A stretch of DNA of 64,000 nucleotides from Halalkalibacter oceani (lineage in GTDB: Bacteria; Bacillota; Bacilli; Bacillales; Bacillaceae_D). The notes beneath the pieces are model-generated. The model saw nothing but the letters and a program-made list of their open reading frames with translations, was not told the origin of the DNA and did no database searches. Shown piece by piece: positions 9,302 to 17,731 of this stretch. Each line of letters begins with the position of its first letter. Position 1 is the first letter of the stretch. The stretch lies in contig NZ_JAMBOS010000004.1 of the NCBI RefSeq assembly GCF_023715705.1, positions 213,451 to 277,450 of the forward strand. The letters run 5' to 3'. The position numbers and the translations under genes are program-made.

Positions 9302-9823
9302 TTACTTATGCAGGATGCCTAAATATTCTTCCCAAGGACCAACGTCCTCCCTGTATCGCGCTGCCATCACACGGGTAATTTGCGAAAGATGAGTAAAATC
9401 ATGCACAACCCATGTCGCCAGCAGTTCCCTTAGCTTCACGACCCCGAAAGCCGGATGACCTCCCGTCTTTTCAAGTGGCAGCCCCGACTCTTCAAGCGTT
9501 CTAAGCTTTATTACGTTTTCTTCCCGACATTTTTTAAATTCAGCCAGCTCTTCTTTTATTGCCTTCTTTTCCACATGAAGATGCGAGTAGCGGTCAAATG
9601 CCGGAAAAGGCTTATTCTCACCTTCTGCGAGAATAAACATCAGGCGCGGCATCCAATTATTCTTCTCCGCTTCCGTCAGATGGCGAACCACCTCCAACGC
9701 ATTCCAGGTTCCTTCTCCCTCATTGCATTCCAGCCAGCCATCCGCCAAGCCGTCTAAAAAACTCTCCAACGTTCGCGGCGTCCGCTCAAGCACTTGAATT
9801 GCTTCCTCTAGTGTGAAGTTCAT
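9302..9823 (-). CDS. DinB-like four-helix metalloprotein
   Basis: 173-residue member of the DinB/YfiT-like superfamily, four-helix proteins that bind a divalent metal through three histidines. The expected ligands are visible: His in VRHLTEAE near residue 47, and the pair in [11 protein letters not shown] near residues 140-144. The N-terminus ([19 protein letters not shown]) and the WNALEVV segment are typical. ATG 9823 is preferred, eight bases after GGGAG; the TTG at 9826 is not needed. Members include thiol S-transferases and stress proteins, but no specific reaction can be given here. Monocistronic. Confidence 0.85.
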   Translation of the reverse strand: MNFTLEEAIQVLERTPRTLESFLDGLADGWLECNEGEGTWNALEVVRHLTEAEKNNWMPRLMFILAEGENKPFPAFDRYSHLHVEKKAIKEELAEFKKCREENVIKLRTLEESGLPLEKTGGHPAFGVVKLRELLATWVVHDFTHLSQITRVMAARYREDVGPWEEYLGILHK

Positions 9824-9995
9824 CAACTTTCTCCCTTCATAGAAGTTTACAGATAGGTCGAGAAAAGAGGCAGGTGAGCGCCGCTACCATGGCGAAAACA
9901 GCCCCCTGTTTCCCGCTTTTCATTTTAGCACAACAAAGGAAGGCATATGGAAACTCTTTTTTGTAATTTTCAGCCGGCTTTTCCGAACTTGCAAA

Positions 9996-10024
9996 TTGAA
10001 TTTTCTGATACTTAGGATTATGAT
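9996..10024 (+). promoter_or_regulatory. Sigma-A type promoter of kinB
   Basis: TTGAAT at 9996-10001, a 17-base spacer, and TATGAT at 10019-10024, about 40 bases before the kinB start codon. Confidence 0.7.
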
Positions 10025-10062
10025 GAAAGAAGAACGACGATCAAATAACAGGAGTCCTGACC

Positions 10063-11348
10063 TTGAAGCTGATTCTTCATGACATTGAGACGTTTCTCTT
10101 AAATGTTTTTATTATTTTCGTCTTTTATTTCGTTTATTTACGAATTGTTGAAGCTGCGCGAAAGCAATGGCGATACTTTAATCATGAGCTTTTAATGACT
10201 CTATTATCGGGACTGGCGATCGTTCTTTGTATGACGTTCCCGATTAAATTTAATCCGGACCACTTTTTTGATTTACGTCAAGTTCCATTTATACTGGGCG
10301 CACTATATGGAGGCCGCAAAGTAGCGATTTATTTATTCCTTATCCTCATTATTTTCCGCTTTACGCTGGATGGTGCCGGCTCCTATGGAGCCCTCCTTGT
10401 CAACAGCTTATTGCTGCTGTCCTTATTGTTGATTATTCCTAAATTTAAAGCGCTCGTCAGTATCAAAAAACGGGTTTATCTGGCTTTATTCAGTTCATGT
10501 TTCGGTGTCATTATTTTAGTTGCTACCATGCTGCTGCTTTTTCCTGAACTGCACAGCCTAAGGTATTACAACTTTCTGATTGCCTTATTTGTCGTTCATG
10601 TCGTGACGACCACCCTCTTCGTTGTATTTATTGAAAAGGCACGGCTGGCGATCGCGTTCACGAAGGAGATGCGCAAGCTGGAAAAACTGAAAACCGTGAG
10701 TGAAATCGCCGCCAGTATTTCACACGAAGTTCGAAATCCACTGACCGTCACAAAAGGCTTTATCCAATTGCTGCGCGACCCTGACTTAACCGAGGAGAAA
10801 AAAGAACAGTATATCCAGCTTTCATTAGACGAGCTGGAAAGAGCTGAGCAAACGATCACCGATTATCTCACCTTTGCCAAACCGTCGCTTGATAATTTGC
10901 AAATCTTGGACGTCAGCAAAGAGCTTGCCTATATCCTGCAGGTTGTTACACCATATGCAATGATGAACAATGTGCAAATTGAAGTCAGACAAGAAAAGGA
11001 TATATTCATTACCGGAGAAAGTGAAAAGCTCCACCAATGTCTAATTAACATTATTAAAAACGGGATAGAATCAATTGAAGATAACGGCTTCATAACTCTT
11101 ACGCTTGAAAAAAGAAAGAACAAGGCCGTCATCAGCATCACAGATACAGGTACGGAATGGACGAGCAACAGCTGAAACGACTTGGAACTCCTTTTTATTC
11201 AACAAAGGAGAAGGGCACGGGACTTGGTACGATGGTCGTCTACAGCATTGTGAAGGCCATGCGCGGAGAAATTCACGTTGAAAGAAGGCAGGGTGCAGGT
11301 ACATGCTTCACCATTTCCCTGCCCCTCAATGAAAAAAATAGCCCGTGA
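10063..11348 (+). pseudogene. kinB: KinB-type sporulation histidine kinase interrupted by a one-base frameshift
   Basis: Membrane histidine kinase that in B. subtilis feeds the Spo0 phosphorelay. The first frame (10063-11175, TTG start eight bases after GGAG) encodes about six membrane helices, the phospho-acceptor His221 in SISHEVRNPLTV, and the N-box region CLINIIKNGIESI. It then runs off at DTGTEW. The second frame, from 11157, continues with MDEQQLKRLGTPF, the GTGLG box and a normal C-terminus. One missing G near 11154-11156 explains it: restoring it gives DTGTGMDEQQ and about 428 residues, the length I recall for B. subtilis KinB. Both halves keep good coding character, so the mutation is recent or a sequencing error. 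Confidence 0.85.
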
Positions 11349-11369
11349 CGTCCAATTTGATCACAAAAA

Positions 11370-11418
11370 AGCAGGCGATGTCTTAGCTTTCTCCTGACAT
11401 CGCCCGCTGTCATTCTTT
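11370..11418 (+). terminator. Terminator after kinB
   Basis: Imperfect 13-bp stem (11370-11382 with 11396-11408, one mismatch), followed nearby by a T-run at about 11415-11420. Confidence 0.65.
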
Positions 11419-11533
11419 TTACCCCCTTCTACCATAAGAAAATCGGCCCCTTCCCCCTTCGTTTAATGCTACATATTTTTCAGGAAGTAACCAATCCTAT
11501 ACAGTAAGAAGCTTTATTAGGAGCGTGCATGTG

Positions 11534-12016
11534 ATGGCGAGTTTTTTTAGAATTGTTAACGCGATTGTTCTCTGGGCTATTGTTATCCGGTTTCTGCCGA
11601 AGCAGTCATTCAAAAGGTATTTACCAGTAACGATATTTTGTTCAAGTTTGCTGTTAGTCCAGACACTTTTAAATCTGATATTCAAATGGTGGACGGTAAA
11701 GGGTGGTCTGAAATATATGGTGTTTGATGCTTTAGCCTTTATCTTTGGACCTTTTTTCACCATCAATCTGTGGGTGTTTCATTTTACATATGGGAAGTTT
11801 TCATTATATGCCTTTTGTAACTTTATCATGGATCTGATTTTTGCCTTTCCATTAAATGCTCTCTTTCAAAAAATAGGTCATTATCAATTTAAAACGTTTA
11901 ACTCCACCATTATTTTCCTTATTTCTTATACGCTCTCACTGTTGAATTACGGATTTCAAACATTTTTAGAACGACCAATTTTACCGAAAGGAAGCGATCT
12001 TAAATCCAGTGAATAA
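11534..12016 (+). CDS. CBO0543-like integral membrane protein
   Basis: About 160 residues with four to five membrane helices and very few charged residues until the short C-terminal tail. The pattern of a short helix with FLPKQSFKRYLPVTIFCSSLL and a later GPFFTINLWVFHFTYGKF resembles the CBO0543 family of spore-former membrane proteins, which has no known function. AGGAG at 11519-11523 allows GTG 11531 or ATG 11534; I list the ATG. A T-rich terminator hairpin follows at 12052. It lies downstream of kinB but has its own upstream region and is separated by a terminator. Confidence 0.7.
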   Translation: MASFFRIVNAIVLWAIVIRFLPKQSFKRYLPVTIFCSSLLLVQTLLNLIFKWWTVKGGLKYMVFDALAFIFGPFFTINLWVFHFTYGKFSLYAFCNFIMDLIFAFPLNALFQKIGHYQFKTFNSTIIFLISYTLSLLNYGFQTFLERPILPKGSDLKSSE

Positions 12017-12051
12017 ACCTGGATTTTTTTTTGAAAAGAAAACCGTCGCCT

Positions 12052-12077
12052 CGGTCTGGATTCCAGACCGTCTTTTT
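12052..12077 (+). terminator. Short terminator hairpin
   Basis: CGGTCTGGA at 12052-12060 pairs with 12062-12070, then a T-rich tract at 12071-12078. Confidence 0.55.
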
Positions 12078-12244
12078 CGTATGGTTTTTCGGAGATAACC
12101 TTCCAGTGCCATCTCATCTGTTTTTTCAGATTCCAAGCATCGCTGCATCGAATGTTTTTTCGAACTCTCAGCTCCTCTGTAAAGTGATCTCATTCCCCGT
12201 TCTTGTATGCTCTTGTCGAACGTTCAGATCTTTTGTCAGAATAG

Positions 12245-12273
12245 TTCAATTGCACCAGAAATTTATATATAAT
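12245..12273 (+). promoter_or_regulatory. Likely sigma-A promoter of the YHYH protein gene
   Basis: TTCAAT at 12245-12250, 17-base spacer, perfect TATAAT at 12268-12273, 38 bases before the ATG. Confidence 0.6.
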
Positions 12274-12311
12274 GTAGAAGCTTTTTAACTTTCTTGAGAG
12301 GGGAATTAAGG

Positions 12312-12917
12312 ATGAAAAGGACGATCTTAGCAGTTCTCAGCTTAGGTTTACTCTTATTGATCATTGCGCCGTCGCTCGCTGGTGCTCACCCTGGCCGGAC
12401 AGACACAAATGGCGGTCACACGTGCTGGACAAACTGCGCAAAATGGGGGCTGAAGACAGGGGAATATCATTATCATAATGGCGGAAGCAGTAAGCCTGCG
12501 GCAGCTTCACCAGCGCCAGCGAAGAAAGCGGCTCCGGCTCCCAAAAAGCCGGCCTATGTCAAAACGGATGTCTACATTAATGGAAAAAAACAAAATTTCC
12601 AGCAAAGTGCTTATATTAAGGATGGGACCACTCTTGTACCAATGCGACCAATTTTTGAAGCATTAGGCGCAGGTGTCCAGTGGGACAACAGCACGAAAAA
12701 AGTAACAGGAACGAAAGGCAACCGAAAAATCACATTAAGTGTCGGCAACAAAAAAGGCTACATAAATGAAAACGGCGTTACCAGCTCTGTCGACTTGACT
12801 CATCCGGCCGAGGTCACGAATGGAGCGACAATGGTACCGTTACGCTTTATTAGCGAATCCCTTGGTGCTGATGTTAAGTGGGACAGCGCTACAAAAACGG
12901 TCAAGATTACACAGTAA
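12312..12917 (+). CDS. Secreted YHYH-domain protein with copper amine oxidase N-terminal-like domain
   Basis: 201-residue exported protein. Residues 1-25 are a signal peptide ending in SLAGA. The mature N-terminus carries HPGRTDTNGGHTCWTNC and EYHYHNGG, the YHYH signature with paired cysteines. An Ala/Pro/Lys-rich linker (residues 62-80) joins it to a C-terminal Cu_amine_oxidN1-type module with two GTTLVPMR / GATMVPLR repeats, typical of cell-wall associated proteins in spore-formers. ATG 12312 is the natural start; the TTG at 12294 lies in the ribosome site region. The His-rich motif suggests metal binding, but this is inference. Confidence 0.85.
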   Translation: MKRTILAVLSLGLLLLIIAPSLAGAHPGRTDTNGGHTCWTNCAKWGLKTGEYHYHNGGSSKPAAASPAPAKKAAPAPKKPAYVKTDVYINGKKQNFQQSAYIKDGTTLVPMRPIFEALGAGVQWDNSTKKVTGTKGNRKITLSVGNKKGYINENGVTSSVDLTHPAEVTNGATMVPLRFISESLGADVKWDSATKTVKITQ

Positions 12918-12930
12918 AATCAGCAGTCAA

Positions 12931-12967
12931 ACTGTCTAAAAGGGTCTGCTTCCCCTTTTTAGACAGT
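12931..12967 (+). terminator. Hairpin after the YHYH gene
   Basis: ACTGTCTAAAAGGG (12931-12944) pairs with 12952-12967, with one bulge. It ends before the SDR remnant. Confidence 0.6.
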
Positions 12968-12980
12968 CTCCCTCCCACCA

Positions 12981-13070
12981 TTAATCCATCAAAATACCGC
13001 CATTGACTTCAATTGTTTCCCCGGTAATATAATCGGCAGAGGCTGAGCATAAAAACAGAACAGCTCCCGC
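12981..13070 (-). pseudogene. C-terminal remnant of an SDR dehydrogenase gene
   Basis: Read on the minus strand, this stretch encodes AVLFLCSASADYITGETI followed by EVNGGILMD and a stop, the last 30 or so residues of a FabG-like short-chain dehydrogenase (compare the NGETITIDGGM ending of the SDR at 2203). Upstream of about 13070 homology ends abruptly and an unrelated small membrane gene begins. No other part of the dehydrogenase is present nearby, so the rest was deleted. Confidence 0.75.
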
Positions 13071-13251
13071 TGCATAAGTTTTCTTTTTGATTAATGAATT
13101 GTTTTAATTTTTCAATTTCATATTCCAATTCCTTAATCTTTAATTCATTTTCGACCTTAAAATGTTTCATCGCCCGCTCTATCAAACTCTGAACGATGAG
13201 AACGATAATCACGAACAAAAAAAGCAATGCAAAAAGAAGCTCTACCACCAC
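13009..13251 (-). CDS. Small membrane/coiled-coil protein with a tail read from a decayed SDR gene
   Basis: GTG start at 13251, six bases after GGGTGAT. Residues 1-24 form a membrane helix; residues 30-57 are a heptad-like charged helix (KVENELKIKELEYEIEKLKQ). From about residue 60 the frame enters the SDR remnant in a different reading frame and encodes a Cys/Ser-rich tail that looks non-native. So the original 3' end was replaced by a deletion junction near 13070. Function unknown; the membrane helix plus coiled coil is what can be supported. Confidence 0.5.
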   Translation of the reverse strand: MVVELLFALLFLFVIIVLIVQSLIERAMKHFKVENELKIKELEYEIEKLKQFINQKENLCSGSCSVFMLSLCRLYYRGNN

Positions 13252-13404
13252 AAAGAATCACCCTTTTCTTTATTTCTCTTTCACCTACATTACCATATTT
13301 TATGAAACAATTGTGTCGACATCGCCGAACATTTGAATCACTCACTAAAAAAGACCGGTGACGTTGTCTCGCCGCCGGCCAAGCAATTGAACCGTTTCCT
13401 TTCG

Positions 13405-14469
13405 TTAAGAGATTTCCTTAATTATTTTTATCATTGCTTTGTAAGCCGCGCTATGTCCTAAACCACTGCATTGATTGATCGTACCTGTAAAATATGTATC
13501 CCGCTCAGGATTATAAAAGGCGAATGCCCCTGACTGCCCCCAAAAGCCGAGTATTTCCTTAATCGGTTTCAATGGCGAGATAATTCGCGGCACCCATAAT
13601 TTTTCCAAGCCAATGCCATAATAGAATTGCCCAGGAAAAAAGATTAAATTCCATTGCTTGAGTTCCTCCAGTTCCTCCTTTGGAAAAAAACGACCATTGA
13701 AAAACGCCTTTAAAACTATCATCGTTTCCTTGGCGGTCGACACGATCCCTCCTTCCGGAGCAATGGAAGACATATATAATGGAAGATGGACAGCATTGGA
13801 TTTATAGTATAAAGACACAGGCTTCCTATCATTTACGTCGTTATAGACATAGGTCTTTGATAAACCCAGCTCGTCAAATATGAACCTTTGAAACACTTCT
13901 GACATGTTCAACCGAGTCATGTTCTCAATGATTCTTCCCAGAAGTTGATAGTTTGTATCTGAATAATGGACTTTCCCCTTTTGTCCCGGTTTAAATTTTG
14001 GTTTCTGTTCTTTGATAAAAGCCAACGTTTTATCTAATGGCCAATCCTGATCTGCGCCATTGAAGAGCTGTGAAGCCACAGTTTTGCCATTGGATTGTTT
14101 ATAGGCAAAATAATCCGGTATGCCCGATGTATTGGAGATCAAATGTTTAATGGTAATAGCATCGGAATAATCAACCCCATCCAAAACATGAAGACCACGG
14201 ATGGTATCTTCAGGTAAATGGTTAGCTATTTTGTCTTCCAAGCGCAAACGGTTTTCCGCTCTTAATTTCAAAACAACCGCTGTAACATATAATTTAGTAA
14301 CACTAGTAATAAAATATTGATCATCTTGTTCAACGTTACCTGCCGAACCGAGCCAAGAAAAACCATTGTCTCCTTGTTCAACACACAGCACAGCCCCGAA
14401 ATTATTTCTTTTTTTCACCATTTGCCCAACAGTATGATTGAGAAACGGCTCAGCCAATTTTTCCGGCAC
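13405..14469 (-). CDS. Serine hydrolase of the beta-lactamase class C/esterase family
   Basis: 354 residues with the penicillin-binding-protein fold signatures: the SxxK nucleophile motif in FITSVTKLYVTAVV near residue 72, the YSDTNY second motif near residue 170, and a GLGHSAA segment near the C-terminus in place of KTG. No signal peptide is apparent, suggesting a cytoplasmic esterase or peptidase rather than a beta-lactamase. GTG start after AAGGGGGT. It lies 49 bases downstream of a TetR-type regulator on the same strand, so the two are probably co-transcribed. The substrate cannot be predicted. Confidence 0.8.
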   Translation of the reverse strand: MPEKLAEPFLNHTVGQMVKKRNNFGAVLCVEQGDNGFSWLGSAGNVEQDDQYFITSVTKLYVTAVVLKLRAENRLRLEDKIANHLPEDTIRGLHVLDGVDYSDAITIKHLISNTSGIPDYFAYKQSNGKTVASQLFNGADQDWPLDKTLAFIKEQKPKFKPGQKGKVHYSDTNYQLLGRIIENMTRLNMSEVFQRFIFDELGLSKTYVYNDVNDRKPVSLYYKSNAVHLPLYMSSIAPEGGIVSTAKETMIVLKAFFNGRFFPKEELEELKQWNLIFFPGQFYYGIGLEKLWVPRIISPLKPIKEILGFWGQSGAFAFYNPERDTYFTGTINQCSGLGHSAAYKAMIKIIKEIS

Positions 14470-14518
14470 AATGAAACCCCCTTTTTAACGTCATGAATAC
14501 GATTAGGCTCGCTCGTTT

Positions 14519-15112
14519 TTATTCCTTTTTCTGACGTAAACGAGCAGCAGTCACGATATCTTCAGCAACGCTGTCCAACATTTCCTTCATTTTTTCGATA
14601 TCAAGTTTCTCAGGAAGCAAACCGTTGGCAACCATTACGGATAGACCTGTTTGAAAAGCTTTCATTTTAAATAAAATGACCTTTAGTTCCTCCTCTGTGA
14701 AGCCTTTAAGCTCTGGATCTTTTTTCATATGAGCCACAAGCTCATCACCCATTTCTTGCTCATAATCACCCAAATAATCGTTTGGTTTCATCACAAAATC
14801 CCGAAACAAAACGGGATACTCCCTCGCAAATTGAAGGCTGGCATAACCTATATCGCCGAATGGTGTTCCCGTATTTTGTTCTTTTAATAGCCGCTGACTT
14901 ACATCAACGACCCGTTTCACCACTGCCCGCTTCAGCTCTTCCACATCTTTAAAGTTAACGTAAATCGGGGCGATCGAACTTCCCAGTTGGCTGGCCACCT
15001 TTCTTATTGTGATCCCATCAATTCCATCTATATTGGCAATGGTAAAAGCAGCATCAATGATCTGCTCCATAGAAAACTTATTTACGGGTGGCATGACTGG
15101 CTCTCCTTCCAT
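14519..15112 (-). CDS. TetR/AcrR family transcriptional regulator
   Basis: 197 residues. The N-terminal helix-turn-helix domain is clear: IIDAAFTIANIDGIDGITI then RKVASQLGSSIAPIYVNFKD, with the usual TetR spacing. The rest is an all-helical ligand domain rich in Glu, Lys and Met with no recognisable ligand signature. It precedes the serine hydrolase as an operon partner. A perfect 12-bp inverted repeat lies between its promoter and start codon (15136-15167), so it very likely represses its own operon. Either ATG 15112 or the ATG at 15094 (MPPVNKFS) could be used. Confidence 0.85.
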   Translation of the reverse strand: MEGEPVMPPVNKFSMEQIIDAAFTIANIDGIDGITIRKVASQLGSSIAPIYVNFKDVEELKRAVVKRVVDVSQRLLKEQNTGTPFGDIGYASLQFAREYPVLFRDFVMKPNDYLGDYEQEMGDELVAHMKKDPELKGFTEEELKVILFKMKAFQTGLSVMVANGLLPEKLDIEKMKEMLDSVAEDIVTAARLRQKKE

Positions 15113-15135
15113 CAGTACAATTTATTCATAGATAT

Positions 15136-15167
15136 AAATATCAAATGATATATAACATTTGATATTT
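15136..15167 (-). promoter_or_regulatory. Probable TetR operator: perfect 12-bp inverted repeat
   Basis: AAATATCAAATG (15136-15147) and CATTTGATATTT (15156-15167) are exact complements with an eight-base spacer. It starts five bases downstream of the -10 box of the regulator gene. Confidence 0.75.
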
Positions 15168-15171
15168 AATT

Positions 15172-15199
15172 ATTATACAGATTGCTGAGAATATGTAAA
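15172..15199 (-). promoter_or_regulatory. Sigma-A promoter of the tetR-hydrolase operon
   Basis: On the minus strand TTTACA (15194-15199), 16-base spacer, TATAAT (15172-15177). The operator lies just downstream. Confidence 0.75.
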
Positions 15200-15232
15200 G
15201 CAAGAATCCCGCAACATTCCTTAATATAACAG

Positions 15233-15270
15233 CCGGCGGGCAGAAAGAATTCCTTCTTTCTGCCCGCCGG
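15233..15270 (-). terminator. Strong hairpin after the asparagine synthase gene
   Basis: 17-bp GC-rich stem built on CCGGCGGGCAGAAAGAA and its complement, six bases beyond the asparagine synthase stop. Flanks are only moderately T-rich on either strand. Confidence 0.7.
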
Positions 15271-15276
15271 TGCGTT

Positions 15277-17124
15277 TTATTCTTTAATCTTAATGTTGTA
15301 TTCCTTCAGCCAGTAGTCCATCTGGATAAAGTGCGCCAGCAGCTGCGGGCCGGCCATAAGTTGGCCAAAATACGGCTTGCCGGTTGGAAAACCGCCGGTG
15401 TCGGCCATTTCCTGGAGTGCTGCTTTGTTGATAAATTCAAATAGTGGTGCGTCTTTTTGAGCAAGAATTGCTTTCATCTCCTGCTGGACGGCGGCTGTGT
15501 ATTGTGGATGATGTGTTTTTGGATATGGACTTTTTTTGCGGTATAGCACATCGTGCGGCAGCAATCCTTCCAACGCTTTGCGAAGGATCCCTTTTTCACG
15601 TCCATCGAGTCGCTTCATTTCCCAAGGAATATTCCAGACATACTCAACGAGCCGGTGATCGGAAAAAGGCACGCGCACTTCCAGACTGGCCCCCATACTC
15701 ATTCTGTCTTTACGGTCTAATAGATTTGTCATAAACCAAATAATGTTTAAGTATGAGATCTCCCGCCGGCGCGCCTCTTCCGCAGTATCTTCTTCAAATC
15801 TCGGCGTTTCCTGAATCGTTTCCTTGTAGCGGTCGTATACATATTGCTTCACGGCAAGCTTCTTTTTCCATTTATCATTTAACAGATTTTCCCGATCCTC
15901 AATTGAACGCATCCAAGGGAAGCCGTCGATGTTCATCACTTCTGGCTTATGGAACCACGGGTAACCGCCGAAGATTTCGTCGGCGCACTCACCGGAGAGG
16001 CCGACTGTGACATCTTTTTTAATTTCATGACAAAACCAAAGCAGGGAGGAATCAATGTCGGCCATTCCCGGCAAGTCACGAACTAACACAGCCTCCTTCA
16101 AGCGATTGGCGAGCTCTTCGATCGAAATCACTTTGTTGACATGGTTCGTGCCGAGCGCGTCTGAGACGACTTGCACCCACTGCGCGTCGGAGTTCGGTTG
16201 AAAGGCCGAAGCCTTGAAGTATTTGTCATTTTCATCGTAATCAATCGAATAGCTTCGAATCGGTTCTTTGCCTTGCTTCGCATAGACATTGGCGGCTAAT
16301 GCCGTCAACGCGCTTGAATCGACTCCGCCTGATAAAAACATGCCGACAGGAACATCAGCAAACAGCTGGCGTTCGACAATATCCTCCAGCAGCTCACGAA
16401 TATAGACAGCCGTTTCCTCGACATTATGTTCATGCTTTTTGCTTTTCAGCTTCCAGTAACGGCTGATCGTCGCCCCGTTCCGATCATAAATCAGAGCGTG
16501 CGCCGGTCTCAGCTCATGAATATCATGGAAAATGCCGTGGCCCGGGGTTCGTGACGGGGCTAAGCCAATAATATCCCCCAGCCCTTCCGTTTTCACAACA
16601 GGATCAATATCCCGATGCGCAAGAAGAGCTTTCAGCTCCGAAGCGAACAGTAGGCATCCGTGGCGGACTGTGTAAAACAGCGGTTTAACGCCTAGACGGT
16701 CCCTTGCCATAAATAACGACTGGTCCTCCTCGGTCCAAATCGCAAAAGCAAAAATCCCGTTCAGCTTTTCTAATGACTGGTAGCCCCACTCCATAAATGA
16801 TTTAAGTAAAACTTCCGTATCAGAGTGCCCCTTGAACGTATGTCCGCGCACCAGCAGCTCTTTACGGAGATCCTCTGTATTATATAGCTCGCCATTGTAG
16901 ACAATTGTATATGTTTTATTGCGATAAGTCCGGGTCATCGGCTGGACGCCGCCCTCCGGATCAACAACAATCAGTCGAGCATGGCCGAAAGCAGCGTGCG
17001 GGGAGGTCCATATATTTTGGTCATCCGGTCCCCGCCGCCCTAATGTTTTCGCCATTTTCGTTATCTCCTTTTCCTCCTTTCGCAAATCTTGCCGCCAATC
17101 AATCCACCCTGTTATTCCACACAT
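15277..17124 (-). CDS. asnO: Asparagine synthase (glutamine-hydrolysing)
   Basis: 615 residues. ATP-dependent amidation of aspartate with glutamine nitrogen. The N-terminal class II glutamine amidotransferase domain begins with the nucleophile Cys2 (MCGITGW) and contains RRGPDDQN and YNGELYN; the C-terminal synthetase domain carries the PP-loop SGGVDSSALTAL near residue 265 and SGECADEIFGGY. Length and overall pattern match the 614-residue sporulation-associated AsnO (YisO) of B. subtilis better than AsnB, but the symbol is by resemblance. Single gene with its own terminator. Confidence 0.9.
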   Translation of the reverse strand: MCGITGWIDWRQDLRKEEKEITKMAKTLGRRGPDDQNIWTSPHAAFGHARLIVVDPEGGVQPMTRTYRNKTYTIVYNGELYNTEDLRKELLVRGHTFKGHSDTEVLLKSFMEWGYQSLEKLNGIFAFAIWTEEDQSLFMARDRLGVKPLFYTVRHGCLLFASELKALLAHRDIDPVVKTEGLGDIIGLAPSRTPGHGIFHDIHELRPAHALIYDRNGATISRYWKLKSKKHEHNVEETAVYIRELLEDIVERQLFADVPVGMFLSGGVDSSALTALAANVYAKQGKEPIRSYSIDYDENDKYFKASAFQPNSDAQWVQVVSDALGTNHVNKVISIEELANRLKEAVLVRDLPGMADIDSSLLWFCHEIKKDVTVGLSGECADEIFGGYPWFHKPEVMNIDGFPWMRSIEDRENLLNDKWKKKLAVKQYVYDRYKETIQETPRFEEDTAEEARRREISYLNIIWFMTNLLDRKDRMSMGASLEVRVPFSDHRLVEYVWNIPWEMKRLDGREKGILRKALEGLLPHDVLYRKKSPYPKTHHPQYTAAVQQEMKAILAQKDAPLFEFINKAALQEMADTGGFPTGKPYFGQLMAGPQLLAHFIQMDYWLKEYNIKIKE

Positions 17125-17331
17125 GTATTATCAGCCCCTTTTGGGAAGTTTCTCATTTCTGTCTCCACTACTTTATTCACCCCTGCTAGGCTCAATACCC
17201 ATAAGCTATCCTATTCAGCAGCTTGAATGGATGTGAAATGTCCGCAGTTTCTTATTTTGCTTGATTGAACAGCTGGAATCGCTTTATGATGAGGAAAGAT
17301 AAGCAGACGAAATGGAGAGGATTGGCACGAG

Positions 17332-17541
17332 ATGAAGCCGGAAAAAGCATTTCTTAAAAAGCAAATACGGTCCGTCGCCCGGACGAACACAAATAGTGAA
17401 ATCGATCTGCCGTTCACTGAAGAGGAAGAAGCGCAGCTCCTGTACCGGATTGGCCAAAAGCTTGAAGCTGAGCCGGCAATGGAGCTGCGCGAGGTGGTGC
17501 ATGATGTCGTCTATCGTTTTTTTGCTGATCAGGAGGAGTAA
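17332..17541 (+). CDS. yqzH: YqzH-like small protein
   Basis: 69-residue hydrophilic protein with the pattern EEEEAQLLYRIGQKLEAEP followed by LREVVHDVVYRFF, which resembles the YqzH family of Bacillus. The position supports this: yqzH and the SDR gene yqjQ are neighbours in B. subtilis, and a YqjQ-type SDR lies just downstream here. GGAGAGG stands eleven bases before the ATG. Function unknown. Its last 13 bases overlap the convergent small gene on the other strand. Confidence 0.7.
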   Translation: MKPEKAFLKKQIRSVARTNTNSEIDLPFTEEEEAQLLYRIGQKLEAEPAMELREVVHDVVYRFFADQEE

Positions 17542-17717
17542 AGCCCTTCTTTTTTCATTAACTGTTTGACCTTTACCGTTGGCTCCCAGCATGTAAAGGT
17601 GTAGAACGGTTTTGTCTCATAGCCGAGACGAACACAGCGGTAGGCCATGCCACCCTCCTCCTTTTTTTCGGCAGAAAAATGAATACAGGTTGCACAACAA
17701 TGAAAGCGGTTCTTCAT
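17529..17717 (-). CDS. Small cysteine-rich (zinc-ribbon-like) protein
   Basis: 62 residues opening with MKNRFHCCATCIHFSAEKKE and continuing with YRCVRLGYETKPFYTFTCW. The CCxxC pair and two later cysteines suggest a bound zinc ion. AAAGGAGGGGG gives an excellent ribosome site. Close relatives occur widely in Bacillus and Geobacillus, always as hypothetical proteins as far as I know. It follows yqjQ on the same strand by 14 bases and could be co-transcribed with it. Confidence 0.8.
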   Translation of the reverse strand: MKNRFHCCATCIHFSAEKKEEGGMAYRCVRLGYETKPFYTFTCWEPTVKVKQLMKKEGLYSS

Positions 17718-17731
17718 CCTTGCCCCCTCCT

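Noticed and set aside
13157..13345. Minus-strand 62-residue ORF overlapping the small membrane gene
   Set aside because: No ribosome site and a biased, Arg/Cys-rich composition; a shadow frame.
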